DNA of 64,000 nt. It comes from Apis mellifera. Lineage: Eukaryota > Arthropoda > Insecta > Hymenoptera > Apidae. The stretch lies in assembly GCF_003254395.2 (NCBI RefSeq), contig NC_037653.1:1116001-1180000 (forward strand), written 5' to 3'. The notes under the pieces were generated by a model. The model had not been told where the DNA came from, searched no databases, and saw only the letters and a program-made list of their open reading frames with translations. This document shows positions 1-11,674 of this stretch, one piece after another; positions within the stretch are counted from its first letter, which is position 1, and each line of letters starts with the position of its first letter. The position numbers were made by a program, and so were the translations under genes.

Positions 1-2668
1 AAGCACATCTTTTATTATTGTTCGTGTGAGTAATGTTACTGTTTTATTCACGTGAAAAAATTGGAAATAGAATTACAAAAAAATTTTGGCGATTTTAATA
101 TAATACCCTTTTTTGGTTTTGAAAATTGAGAATCCCATTGGAGGAAGACATGTGTATTGATTTTGATTTTTTTGTTTCTTCAATTTGATTTTCTCTAAAT
201 TTGAATAAAAATATACCCGCTTTCTATTAAACTCTTCAATTATTAATTGGATTCATAATATAACGTATATTTAACTTTGATATTATTGCTTACATTACAT
301 ATTGTCAAAATATTATTTTATAATTGTTATATTGTTTTTAGAAAATTAATCATTGTTAGAGAAAAAAAATTATATCCAAACTATTCATATATTCATGTAT
401 TCAATGTTAAGGCCAAAAGAAGATCAAACATAAGTAAATATTCGTTAAGCACTACGCATATAAATATATGTATTCTTTCTATCTTTCTCTCTGTCCGAGA
501 ACTTTAAATTTCTTGTTCACTCTTGCCTGACCCCCATCTCACTTTCACAATAACATGATGCTTCCGTTCCATTCTATCCGGCTCGTCGTTCATTTGTTCG
601 TTCCCTGGTTCAACGTTGCAACTATATATTTCAAGCTGCTATCAACTCTCTTTTTACCTTCCCTTTTCTGTTCCCTAACCAACAGTTTTGCTCTCCCCCT
701 AGCTCCCACCTATTTGCCTCACGCCAAAGATACGATTCTGCTTGGCAACACCGCCGACGAATACCTAGCAACCAGAACCCGATAATACACTTCCATGTCT
801 CCACCATACCCATCCACCCCACTCTTCACAGTTAAAGTACATCGTCAATTCAATTCTATATTTTTTTAATTTGATATCATGATACATAATCGATATATTC
901 AATTTGACCATTACATATTATATATTTAATACGTAATATATATTTGTCGATGATATTTTTAATTTTTTTTTTTTAATAATAACTAGTTCTATAATAAATA
1001 AAAATTCAATGAACAAAAGGAAAAGATATAATTTTCAAAAATATCGACACATTTAATACGTGCTAAGAAAAGCATAAGTTGTGAATTAATAAAAGATAAT
1101 TTGTCGTTGAAATACTTTGAAAATTATAAAATTTTTTAATTAATTAAAAGATATCAACAACAAGAAAAAAAGTGTCTATTATTAAAAATATTAAAAAAAT
1201 TAAGAATAAATAGAATTTCTGTAAACTGTGTTATAATAAAAATAAAAACAAAAATAGTAAAAAATTCACAGTGGAAATTGAATCACAAAGCTAATATAAT
1301 TGGTATTTGGAAAAAGAATATAAAAAAAAAAATATGAAAGATAAAAAATAAATTTAAAAAAAGAGTTTTTGAAATATATACATATACATGTACGTATCAA
1401 CGAGTTAACCCGTGGCCCAGATTGTATATGTATAATGTACATATGTAAGTATACGGGTGCACTCATGCTTAGTTCTCTCACTAGTAGCAGTACAGAGCAG
1501 GAAGCTTCTCGAACACAAACTCTACAGTACTATACTATACTATATCGTACAAATCGATCGCATGATATGACATAATGGTCTCAAGCAGTGAACTCGGTCA
1601 ATAATTACAAAAAAAAAAGAAATTATATTTTCATTATTGCAATTTTATTGAAGCTTTTTATTGACATATAAGAATTTAAAATACTATTGATGGATAAAAT
1701 TAATATCAAATTATTCCTTAATCTTTAAGATGTAACAACATGCATCTTCATGCACATCTACTTTTATTATACAAGATCATAATTTTATGGAATTTTTTTA
1801 AAAAAATAATTTCACGAAGAATATATACAAATTAAATAAATATTGATCATGCATTGTGATTCCAAAAATATTTTTAAGTAATTATATTACAAGTAAATGT
1901 TTTTAACATTTTCATCATGCATTCCAATTTTTTTTAATAATTAAGTCATTTAATAACATTTAAAAATATAATAATAAATATATGTACATATCAAAACTTG
2001 ATATGAAATTGTTTTTTTTTTATTGACATATAATTTTTCATAAAATATATTCTATATGACCGGACTAATAAATACAAAAATGATCGGTCATTGTATTAAA
2101 AAGAAAAATTAAAATAGTCATGCGGTTAATTATATTATATTAATTTATATAAATTTCTTAAATGAATTATTGTTATTTTAATTTTGAATTTGTACAAGAT
2201 TATATATTTAAATAAAATAATTATGAAACAGAAAAGAGAGACATTATTAACTCAATTGTATATCCATGAAAACAATTTATAATACAATTTATCATCTGTT
2301 ATAGATAATATATTATTTGATGATTCTCTTATATAACGCACAGTTCACATCATTCGACCAATATAATTTTGGAACATTTAAAAATAACTCAATGAGAAAA
2401 TTTTGAAAGACCTTAAGAAATTGTAATAATTATCTATTGTGGTATTGTGTAATGATTGTAAATATAAATGTTCATAGTATCTGTGAACAAATTAGATATT
2501 AAATCATGTTCATTGATAACAAATATTTTTATAATTCAGTTAACGTTACACAATACATAATTAAACATTGTTCATGCTTCGTTTTATATATATATTTGTC
2601 ACATATACGAGCATATAAATTTTTTAACTTTTAACATACACACAAAATCTTTCCATATTGAATTTTAC
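1..2668. other. AT-rich DNA, probably intron 2 of the MNK-like gene
   Basis: No exon can be supported here. The stretch lies downstream (minus strand) of the last recognised MNK-like exon, whose donor at 2668-2667 opens an intron that must run past base 1. Two islands of higher GC stand out, about 500-830 and 1380-1570; their short open frames lack splice sites and protein-like composition and I do not call them genes. The rest is poly-A/T and TA-rich sequence. Confidence 0.6.
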
Positions 2669-4747
2669 CTTGGAAGCAAGAAGACATTAAGGATGATCCA
2701 GAACGTTTCTTCTTGCGTCTTTTGCGCCTAGCTTCTTCTTGTCGAGCTTGCACCGCGCTCATAGATTCGCCCGTGGAATTCACGGTATCTCTGCAATTTG
2801 CATCTTCTGAAACAAAAAAAAAAACACATATGTTTAAATAATTACAATTCTGCAATTAAATATAAAAACTATATAAAAAATGAACAAAAGATTTTTTATT
2901 TTTTTAAAGATTTTATTAGATATGAAATTGTGGATATAATTAATAAATAATTAATCAAATATTAAAAAAAGAATCTATTTTTTACATTTATTTAGAAAAT
3001 GTTAAATATACGAATCAATATATTTTGTTATATAAAATAATTTATAAAATAGATTGAAAAAAATTCGAGAATTTTCAGAAACAATTTTTAAAAATTAAAC
3101 TTAGATATAAAAGAATTTTTAAAAATATAAAATTCAACAATTACATTATAGTTGTTTGTTCGCTAAAAAATTTATTGACCAATCAAAAGAATATATATTA
3201 AATTGTGTTAATATTATAACAGACACAATGTACACTGTTTATTTTTGTATATATTTATCTATACATTGGCTGATCTCAAACACGAGATTTTCTCACTTTA
3301 CATTAACAATATTTATATCATATCATGAATGATTGTACATTTAATTTGTTTTTTTAATTTAAAAGTTCATATATATATGAATATATTAATTTATAGTTTA
3401 TTAATTTCATAACATTGACATACATTTTCTCAAAGAAATTTTTGTCAATCATAAATTAAATATTGTTAAAATATATAAATCTTGTAAATAATTGAAACGA
3501 TGTCAATTTGCTAATAATTCAATCAATGAATTTATAAACGAAAACGAAAATATATATATTATATATATTATTACAAAATTAAAAAAAATAAACTGAGTGG
3601 TTAAAAAAAATATTAAACAAATTTTTTAAAAATTGTTCGATAAAATATAAAGAATCGCACGTAACCGCCATATTCGATCGAATCGAAAGTGCATGAATTA
3701 GTCGCGTAGGTTGACAAGGAGAAACATTGCATATACAAACATGTAATAGATGGATCGATCAAGTAATAGAATAATAAAATTGTAACAATTAACCATTTTC
3801 AATCTTCAACATTGTATTTATTATTTAAACTTAATCATCGATTGTTATAAAATCCAAAATTATGAATTGAATTTGAAAAAAAAAACCGGTAAATGCACGT
3901 TTTAACCTTCTGGCATAAAAAAAACTCATATTCATTACTGGAAAAAATATGCAATCAAATGAACGTTATTTTCCATATTATTTTAATTATTTTTTCAATA
4001 CTAAATAATAATTTAGATGAGAATGAATGTATCTTTTGATTGTTTCGCATCGACGATGCAACGCAATGCAATGCAAGAAGCAACACAACCGAGCATTGAG
4101 AGCTCAGAGTTCAATGACTGACACAGAAAAGGAACGCCGCCATCTTACGCGAGATATACGTGTACGAAAATATTATTACCGCGTTTGCAAAATCTGTGAC
4201 AATAGACAAACCAAAATAAACAAATGGAACAACTATACATAAATAAACTACGTCGCCTCTTGTGAATGTTTGCTTGAAGTTATTTAACGCTTAATAGAAC
4301 GTACGTGAAAATTCAATTTGTTTTAAGTTTAAAATTTATTTCGAAGTATTTTGAAATTAAATGATTTCTTTCTACGAATTGTTTTTCTCATGGAACGTAA
4401 TAATAAATAATTTTTAATCCGAAAAATTTTTTATACTTTCTCTGAATTGAAATGTTAATTATACCGACATATACTGTATCGATAAAAAAGATATTTTCCA
4501 ACAAATCAAATTATATTGAACTCTCTTATCCCTTGGAACAAACTATTCCCTTTAAAAAAAGAAGGGTAGCAACGAATTCAACGTACATACAAGGATTCTT
4601 CATCTTTCTCTCTTTTTTCTTTCTCTCTCTTATTCCCTCCCCCTTTTACTCTTTGTTTGGGTTACCCTTACCGACACCCCTTACGATTTGCATCCAATTC
4701 GAACGAGATCCAACTAACCCACTTTGACCCTTGAAAATAATTCAACA

Positions 4748-4788
<41 letters not shown>

Positions 4789-5865
4789 CACGTACATACA
4801 TATATATATATTGCATCGTTGTAATTCTATCACGCTTTGCTTCGATACGTTCTTTCTTTCACATTCACATTCTTCATTGCGTTTTAGCTTCATACACACA
4901 GAGTTATTATTCGTCTGTTATTCGTCCCCTTCGACATCGCAATCGTATTTTTAACGGTTTTTATTATTTATTCTATTATTAAAAACGATTTATTAACAAG
5001 ATATTGAACCAAAAAATATATGAATATATTTTATATGTTGAACAAAATATATTGTAATACAAGAATAGCTATTTTTGTTTCAAAATAGAAAAAAATAAAA
5101 TAACAATACGTGTATATAGATATATATTAAATAATACATTGATTTAGTCTTTGAATTTTTTATACAATATTTATATCAATTAAATATTTATAATAATTCG
5201 GAATGATTAAAATTTTAAATATTAGTTTTAAGAATGTTCATAACTGTCAAAGTTATGATGATTAAATTATAAGAAAATATATTCTATTATAGAGCAAAAT
5301 ATGATAGAAATGAAAATGTAAGTGAACGGATTTAAAATGTAAGTGAAGGATTTTGCAATTTGAATCGAAAGAACGAAGAAGCTGGCAATGTGCGCACCGG
5401 CTTCGAGAAAGTTCTTCCGTCAACCGACTCCGATTGTCACGTACCGTGTGCTCTTCAACAATTGATCTTGAAAATTTTCGTCCATTATCTCAATTATTTT
5501 ATATCCTTTTTTTATTTTTTTGTATAAATTGAACTCGAATTTTCAATCGAAACGATATTTTTCTTTTTTTCGATTAATGACGAAGTTCATATGAGAGAAT
5601 GACATAAATAAATTATACATGACAATCATTTATTTAAAATAAAATATAATATTGAAATACATCTATTAAAAAATTATTATAAATAATTAATATTAATGAT
5701 ATTATTTTGAATTTTTATTAATAAAAGATTAAAATTATATCAAATTTCGTCACAATCATGTTTAATTTGAAGTGAATTGAATTAACATTTATTATAAAAA
5801 GAATTCATACCTCTTGCAACCTCTTGACAACCGTCTTCTCGCTCTTCCAAGATTTTCTCCACCAT
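2669..5865 (-). CDS. Lk6: MAP kinase-interacting kinase (MNK/Lk6-like), first two coding exons, 3' part outside the window
   Basis: MNK kinases are activated by ERK/p38 and phosphorylate eIF4E. Two coding exons are visible on the minus strand: 5865-5811 (ATG at 5865, in-frame TAA upstream, donor GTATGA) and 2806-2669 (acceptor TTTCAG, donor GTAAAA). The join is phase 1 and gives about 64 residues starting MVEKILEEREDGCQEVARED and containing the basic run QEEARRKRRKKKRSGSS then SCFQ. In MNK proteins a similar Lys/Arg-rich segment followed by an F(E/Q)-x-x-Y motif sits just before the kinase domain; exon 2 ends in phase 1 right at that point. The kinase domain itself is not in the window, so the family call rests on this N-terminal resemblance and is inference. 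A basic N-terminus of another protein kinase or an unrelated protein is possible. Confidence 0.62.
4136..4146 (-). promoter_or_regulatory. YY1/Pho-type element, possible internal MNK promoter
   Basis: Read on the minus strand the bases are AAGATGGCGGC, the canonical YY1/Pleiohomeotic core-promoter element, in the direction of the MNK-like gene and inside a local GC island. Transcription starts are often found close to such elements. That it drives an internal start here is inference. Confidence 0.35.
4751..4781. repeat. (TA)n microsatellite
   Basis: An uninterrupted run of about 15 TA dinucleotides, followed by an imperfect TG/TA/CATA stretch to about 4811. Confidence 0.95.
5402..5414. promoter_or_regulatory. 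Heat-shock-element-like motif (TTCnnGAAnnTTC)
   Basis: The bases TTCGAGAAAGTTC form three perfectly alternating 5-bp heat-shock units. It sits in a GC-richer patch about 400 bp inside intron 1 of the MNK-like gene. Binding by HSF is inference. Confidence 0.4.
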
Positions 5866-7979
5866 TTTCGCACAGTTACCACAAGCTTCGGTTGTTTAAT
5901 ATCCAGAAAAGAGTCAAAAAAGGAAAGTGAAGTTCTTATTCAAAACAAAACTTTCTTTTAATTTTTTTCTTCTTTGAATCTCCCTTCTTTTTCAATTAAC
6001 AAACAACAATGAAAAACTTCCTCTCTTTTTCGCTCTTAACCCGATATCAATAATTATAAAAAAGAGTCAGTCGTATATACAAAAACATCTATATCCACTA
6101 AGTTACTGATATAATCTCCTTTCCCACTATCTTAACTTTTTTTTAAACCACTATGCTTCTCTCAATTCTTTCTCTCTTTACCGACGTATACTTCCTTCCT
6201 TTCTCTCTTTCTTTTTCGGGATAATTCGATGTATATCAGCGTCGGTATCACAGATATAAATAAATATATAAAGGTTATCTATTCCTCTGTTTCTCTAACT
6301 CTTGCGATTTATAGGAGCGACAAACGATGCTACTGTGGTAGACAATACCCGGTATAGCTGAATCGTTTGAATAAATACTATCACAGACTTTGACACTGCG
6401 CTTTTTCTTTTCTTTTCTTCTCAATTATCTCTCACTTATTCTTCTTTCTTTCACCTTTTTATTACTTTTTTCTCTTTTACTCTTTCTCTTCACTGTCTGT
6501 CTCCAATGATATGAACAGAGTTCTTTCTGTCTTCTCCACTGCCCTTTAATCTGACGAGATATTAAATATCGCGGATAAATCTGTTCCGCGAGAATCGAAA
6601 TTGTTATACAACTTCTCGATGCCTTCTCGACTTCTCTTCTCCAGCGTCAAAACTTCTGCTCCCTCGATTCCTCCTTCTCTGCTCCTACCCTGAGACTTTT
6701 CGCCGGATAAAACAAAGTTTTTCCGTATGCGAAAATCTCTGGATGGTCGCTGCTCCGTTGTCGGTATCGCACAGCCTTTCGCACGTAGCGGTAACCCGGC
6801 TCGGAAGCGCATTAAAAAAATCCTTCAGCTAACACATCGAGTCTTTTCTTTTACCTTCCCTCACTGCACGGCAGTTGGTTTCCGACTGAACCTCGGCAAG
6901 ATGGCCGCTTCGCTTACTAACAACCCCTCCACTCTCTTTCGTCGCTGTTCTCGTCCCGGCATCGACGAGTCCTCGATCCCCACCACGCTGTCATTACTGC
7001 CGCTACCCTCCTCCCTTTCCGTCGCTTCTACGTAGCATCGAGCAACTTCGTCGACGCCCTCTGAAACGGCGCCGCGTCACGTAGCTTCTAGGCAGGGGCT
7101 CTCGTTTTTCGAAGAGACAAAACTACACGCTAAAGCCACGTAGTTACCGAATTGAATGATGCAATTTTTATCTAGCTTGCAATTCTATTTTTAGAGAATT
7201 CGTCATCGATATTATTTAAGTAAACACGATCTTGACATTCACGTTAACAAATAAAACTCATAATTATCATATACGAATCATCAATATGAATGATTGAAAT
7301 GCAATATTGAAACTGACAATTAAAGAATTATTACAATTAAAGAAGATTAAATGTTAAAACTACCTTTCTTTTTTTCTTCCATCCTTAGTTTTTTCCTTTC
7401 TCTCTTTCTCTGTTTAATACTTTTTTCCTCTAATTTTTACAATTTGTTCAAGAGCGTATGAGAATCACTGATTGCTCTCGTATGTTTGAAATCGACTTGC
7501 CGGTAATAACGCCATTCTGTACGTAAGATTTCATCATGAATGTTTTTTCGAAAAGCTCGAGTAAAACGTGTTTATCGACTCAATGGTTAGATTATATGTG
7601 CAAGATGTTTACAATTTAGCATCATTTATACCCGTATTATAAGGGACCTGAGCCAGATAAACATAGAGGAACGGGAAATATCGCCGAAGCGGTCGCGGCG
7701 TGCGTTGTTTTAGGAAGGGATGCGCGCGCACAATGGCCACGTATAACATCACGCGACATAGAAAAAGAATCGAGAGAGACAACCAAGACGAAGTACGAAA
7801 GCATTGCTGTTTAAATTTATGTGAAGATATGGACGGTGAAATGAAATACGAAGGAAGAAGATAAAGAATACGGGAAAGAAAAACGACAACATTTCTCGTA
7901 TTCTATAGTAGTTCAAACGTAGACGTATACACATACAAATGCATTTATACACGTAGTTTTTATGCTACGCGCAGACTCG

Positions 7980-8015
7980 TGTCGGCCATCGAAGTTTGTT
8001 TTCAATCGGCCGACA
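7980..8015. repeat. GC-rich inverted repeat
   Basis: TGTCGGCC (7980-7987) is repeated as its exact reverse complement GGCCGACA (8008-8015), separated by 20 nt. It lies at the right edge of the CpG-rich block upstream of the MNK-like gene. It could be a hairpin or a paired binding site. Confidence 0.6.
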
Positions 8016-8081
8016 TCGCGTGAACTTGTTGCCCGTATAATCTGTATGGTATTGCGTCGTAAGTTTATTAGCCGTATTATT

Positions 8082-8091
8082 ATTACGTAAC
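8082..8091. promoter_or_regulatory. PAR-bZIP (VRI/PDP1-type) palindrome
   Basis: ATTACGTAAC fits the PAR-domain bZIP consensus RTTAYGTAAY exactly. A second site, GTTACGTAAT at 10135-10144, is its exact reverse complement. Function is inferred from the motif only. Confidence 0.4.
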
Positions 8092-8412
8092 ATTATACGG
8101 TCATTTATTTACCTGGCCATGCGATCTACAGTTTTATATATTTGATTTTAAATTTAAAATTAAATGGGAATGAAACGTTTGCCCAATTAGAAACTTTATT
8201 ATATATTCTAATTTTTTTGTACTATTATGATTCATATTTCGAGAATCCATCTGTTTATTAGCTCCCTCCTCATCGATTATTATAATTACGATCATTATAA
8301 TTTCGATCATTCGTTTTCTATTTTATTTTTGCACTCCACAAATTCGAAGGATAAATATTAACTAATGATATTAATTCATCCGTTATAAGTATATTTGCCG
8401 GCTGCCTTGATG

Positions 8413-8426
8413 TGTTTATATAAACA
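8413..8426. promoter_or_regulatory. Forkhead-like palindrome
   Basis: TGTTTATATAAACA is a perfect 14-bp palindrome made of two inverted forkhead-type half sites (TGTTTAT). AT-rich palindromes arise easily by chance in this composition, so confidence is low. Confidence 0.25.
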
Positions 8427-8710
8427 GTTGATAAGTGTTAATCACATACTGTCGCATACGTATATCACAGATATACATCCATAGGCAGAATTAATAATAT
8501 CAAATATTTTTACGAAAATCGTCAGTTATGTATAAAAGAGAAATAATGATCTTTATTTAATATTTATTAATATTTCAAAATTATTAACAAAATCGATGAG
8601 GATGGAATTGATCAATAAATTCGATTTCGAATATATTACAGAATATGTATATTATAAAAATTATGACTTTCTCATCCATGAAATAGCACGTATCATGATA
8701 ATAATTGCAT

Positions 8711-8727
8711 CATCCATGTCATGGATG
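8711..8727. promoter_or_regulatory. Palindrome with CATCCATG arms
   Basis: CATCCATG, one T, then CATGGATG form a perfect inverted repeat. A third copy of CATCCATG lies at 8673-8680. Three copies of an 8-mer within 55 bp suggest a protein-binding cluster; I do not recognise the factor. Confidence 0.45.
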
Positions 8728-9060
8728 TAATAATCGTATATCCGCATGTTGATCATATCGAATTAATAATATGGGAGCAATGTTCGATTATTGCGAAAGA
8801 AAAATGTTTTTCACTATCACGTGATGTATACGATATGCTTCATCGATGAATAAGAAATTTTCTGTTCAATTTCGTGAAATAATGCTCTTGCTAAAAGTAA
8901 CGTTCAATTTGAAAAGCAAAAAGTGAAAGGAACCGCTTCTATTAGCAGAAATTGAAGAATTCAATCAGGTTGAAAGGACATTCTTACCGTGAGAATTCAA
9001 CAGATTTCGTCTAAACAGAAAATTTAAAGGACAGTGTTCGGTCGCACAAAATAACAGCAC

Positions 9061-9070
9061 AAACCGGTTT
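9061..9070. promoter_or_regulatory. Grainyhead-type palindrome
   Basis: AAACCGGTTT contains AACCGGTT, the optimal Grainyhead/CP2 site, and lies 4 bp from one of the CACGTG E-boxes. Motif match only. Confidence 0.35.
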
Positions 9071-11439
9071 TTGCACGTGGCAAGAGTGACTTTGCTGTGC
9101 TTGCTATATCAGCAGCAACACCGATACAATACTTATTATCATGCTATCGATTTACCATGTAACTTTCTTCCATTTTTACACGCGTATTTTTTTCTTCGCT
9201 TACTAATGTTTCACAAAATGTTGGAAATAGATATGTTATTCGAAAATAAAAAAAAAGTTTAAAGATTACAGAAATAAATTACTAAGCAATATAAGATAAA
9301 AAAAATAATGATTAATGCATGGACACAATCAATTGGATCAGTTTTATAGATATGGATAATAAACTGAAACTAATGACACAAGAGTAGATGAAAAAAAAAA
9401 GAGTGCATGATGATTTGGTTAGGAACGAAAGAAGGGTATTAAAAAATAAATTCGATTGATTTTTTTATAATTGTTTTTCAAATTTTTCTATTCGTGTCTT
9501 TATATCGTGTCACGTGATGCTTATATCAGGTAAAATCAACTATCTAAATTAATTCAAGAATAGATTTGCATTGGGGCAGTAAAAAAATTAAATTATGAAA
9601 AATTATCGCTTGAAACATAATATTTGTAAACCGAAGATAGTATGTGACTTGTAAAAATTTATCTGGTTAATTACATCATTTTGTATACGTGAGGTGACAA
9701 AAGTACGCGAATTTATTCATTTTTATCTACTTAACGTTTTTTTTTTTTTTCAATCATCGGTGACTCATCCAAATGCGATTATCACTTTACTGGATCTCCT
9801 GTTTCGCGAAGTGTGACGAACCATTACAAACTTATTCCGCGTGTTAACACATTAGTCCAGTTTTCAAAAAATGAAAACAATTTCGAATAACTTTTCGTTC
9901 CTATTATTTGATTTCCTAAAAGTTAAATCGAATTATTATATGTTATTAGGATACAATTTCGAACTATCATTGAAATTTTGGCTCAATTTTAGCGATAAGA
10001 AGATGAAAAATAGACGGATAAAGACGGGACAAGAGGTGAGGATATATTTGCCATAGCGAGACAACAACTGCGTATCTTGTGCTGCGTAGTGAAGTTAAAG
10101 CAGAACCATCACGGTATACGGACGCGCGTAGTATGTTACGTAATTCACCGGCTGCTTTAAACGAGATTCGTTCGTCTCTTCTCTCTTATAACTTTCATTT
10201 GTAAATTTATATTTTTACGAAGATAATGTTAGTTTATGTGTATATATATGTACGTATATATATAAAAAGGATAAATTAATAAGTTTAGCAATGGATGATT
10301 TTGAACTAATTTAAAATAATAGGTTATAAAAATACGATAAAGTATTTTAAACGAGCTGTGTAAGCTTGGAAGATAATTTTTAATATACCAATATGTATAT
10401 GATTGTATCGGATAGGATGATTTATGCGATACGAATATAATACAATAAAGATAAAGTTATATTAACATTATATAAAAGAAGAAATTGTAAATAGTAAATA
10501 TTGGAGAATATCGTAATGGGGAAGAAATGTAAGATAAAATATGATCCTTTTTTTTTTTTATTTTTGTTACTCATTCGTGTGGTTATGTAAATTTGTTATT
10601 TATAAAAAACGATGTGATTTTGAGAAAGAAATTACCGGCAGATAAATTTTTTGACAAACTGGTCGATTCATAAGCGGCTGAGGTGAAAGGAGCGAGAACG
10701 ATCTTCGAACGATTCTTCATGTAGTAGCACGTGTATCCATAATTCAAGGTTAAATAATGGGACGCACAAAAGGTTCTCCTTGTTTAAGGTTTTCCGTGTG
10801 ACAATTAATTTTAAATAATTGTTTTATCACGCATACATTTCGTGTGAGGCATCGAACGTTCCACATATTTTTACTTGAATGGAAAATTTATTTGAATCTT
10901 GAAAAATGACAGAAATCGTTCAATTTCGAGATCACGTACCATGTGAAATTGAATCATGTGCACTGGCGAGATGGAACACGATTGGATATTACCGACAAAG
11001 AATCATGAACATCGTAAACAACGGAACACGTTAATGCGCATGCGTGTACGTGTAATGTTTACTTTACTTTATAACAAGTGGTTACGTATATTAAATTGTG
11101 ATAATAATCACGTGTGTGTAATTGTTGATGAAACTTATCAAAAAACGAGAGCAACGGAAAGAATGAACAACTATGTAATAAAAATAGAGAAATATAAATA
11201 AGAATAAGTAGAATAAATAGAATATAGAATTTAATAGATTTTTATAAATACAATGAAATGCGAATAATAAATTGATTTATTATTTCGTTTACAAAATCGA
11301 TATGTACTAAGCATTCGATCTGTTAGATTTTTCTTTGATGCAATGATATGAAATAAGCCGATTCATTTATTCCACGTCACATCAAGTATGATTCGCGATA
11401 GAATTAGTTGCAAATCCATGGTGTCGAGCGAATTGGTAG

Positions 11440-11452
11440 AGGTCATTGACCA
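11440..11452. promoter_or_regulatory. Ecdysone-receptor-type inverted repeat (IR1)
   Basis: AGGTCATTGACCA is an inverted repeat of AGGTCA half sites with one spacer base, the preferred arrangement for EcR/USP; only the last base departs from a perfect palindrome. Two further GGGTCA half sites occur in the same island at about 11510 and 11535. Function is inferred. Confidence 0.45.
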
Positions 11453-11610
11453 TTTATATATCGTACTCTTTCCAGCATTTGTCCGCTATGCTTATTTCTG
11501 GATATCACCCGGGTCATCTACCGTATGGCCTCCGTGGGTCATATGCGCGGTTCAATGTTGCTTTAGTTAAACTTTAGATTCAAGGTAAATTGAACACCTT
11601 TTCCAAATCT

Positions 11611-11674
11611 ATTCTAAGATTTTGAACAATCAAAATAGACGTAACGAATGATCCAGTGAGCGAGAATTATGAAA
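11611..11674 (+). repeat. Dispersed direct repeat, copy A
   Basis: About 60 bp nearly identical, same orientation, to 12891-12950. Both contain AATAGACGTAACGAATGATC and the flanking CAGTGAG; copy A has two extra T residues near its start and a TT insertion near its end. No terminal inverted repeats or target duplications were seen. It may be a local duplication or remnant of a mobile element. Confidence 0.85.

Larger units (their letters stand above)
2807..5810 (-). other. Intron 1 of the MNK-like gene
   Basis: A 3.0-kb intron between the two coding exons. It is mostly AT-rich but contains three GC-richer patches: 3655-3730, 4025-4260 (with a YY1-type promoter element) and 5360-5460 (with a heat-shock-element-like motif), plus a (TA)n run. 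The patch at 4.0-4.3 kb could be a second promoter producing a shorter transcript; the open frames there are not convincing as protein. Confidence 0.6.
5866..8100 (-). promoter_or_regulatory. 5' leader and promoter island of the MNK-like gene
   Basis: No coding exon is supported. Directly upstream of the ATG lies an AT/pyrimidine-rich leader (5.9-6.5 kb), then the most GC- and CpG-rich block on the left side of the window (about 6.55-7.13 kb), and a second CpG-rich block (about 7.64-8.04 kb). The short frames there (for example 6727-7035 plus) look like by-products of the GC content. A plus-strand AAGATGGCCGC at 6898-6908 is another YY1-type element. This is the likely transcription start region; the exact start cannot be placed. 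Confidence 0.5.

Noticed and set aside
6727..7035. 102-residue plus-strand frame in the island near 6.9 kb
   Set aside because: The composition follows the CpG-rich promoter block and there is no domain or splice context; it is better explained as the MNK-like promoter/leader.
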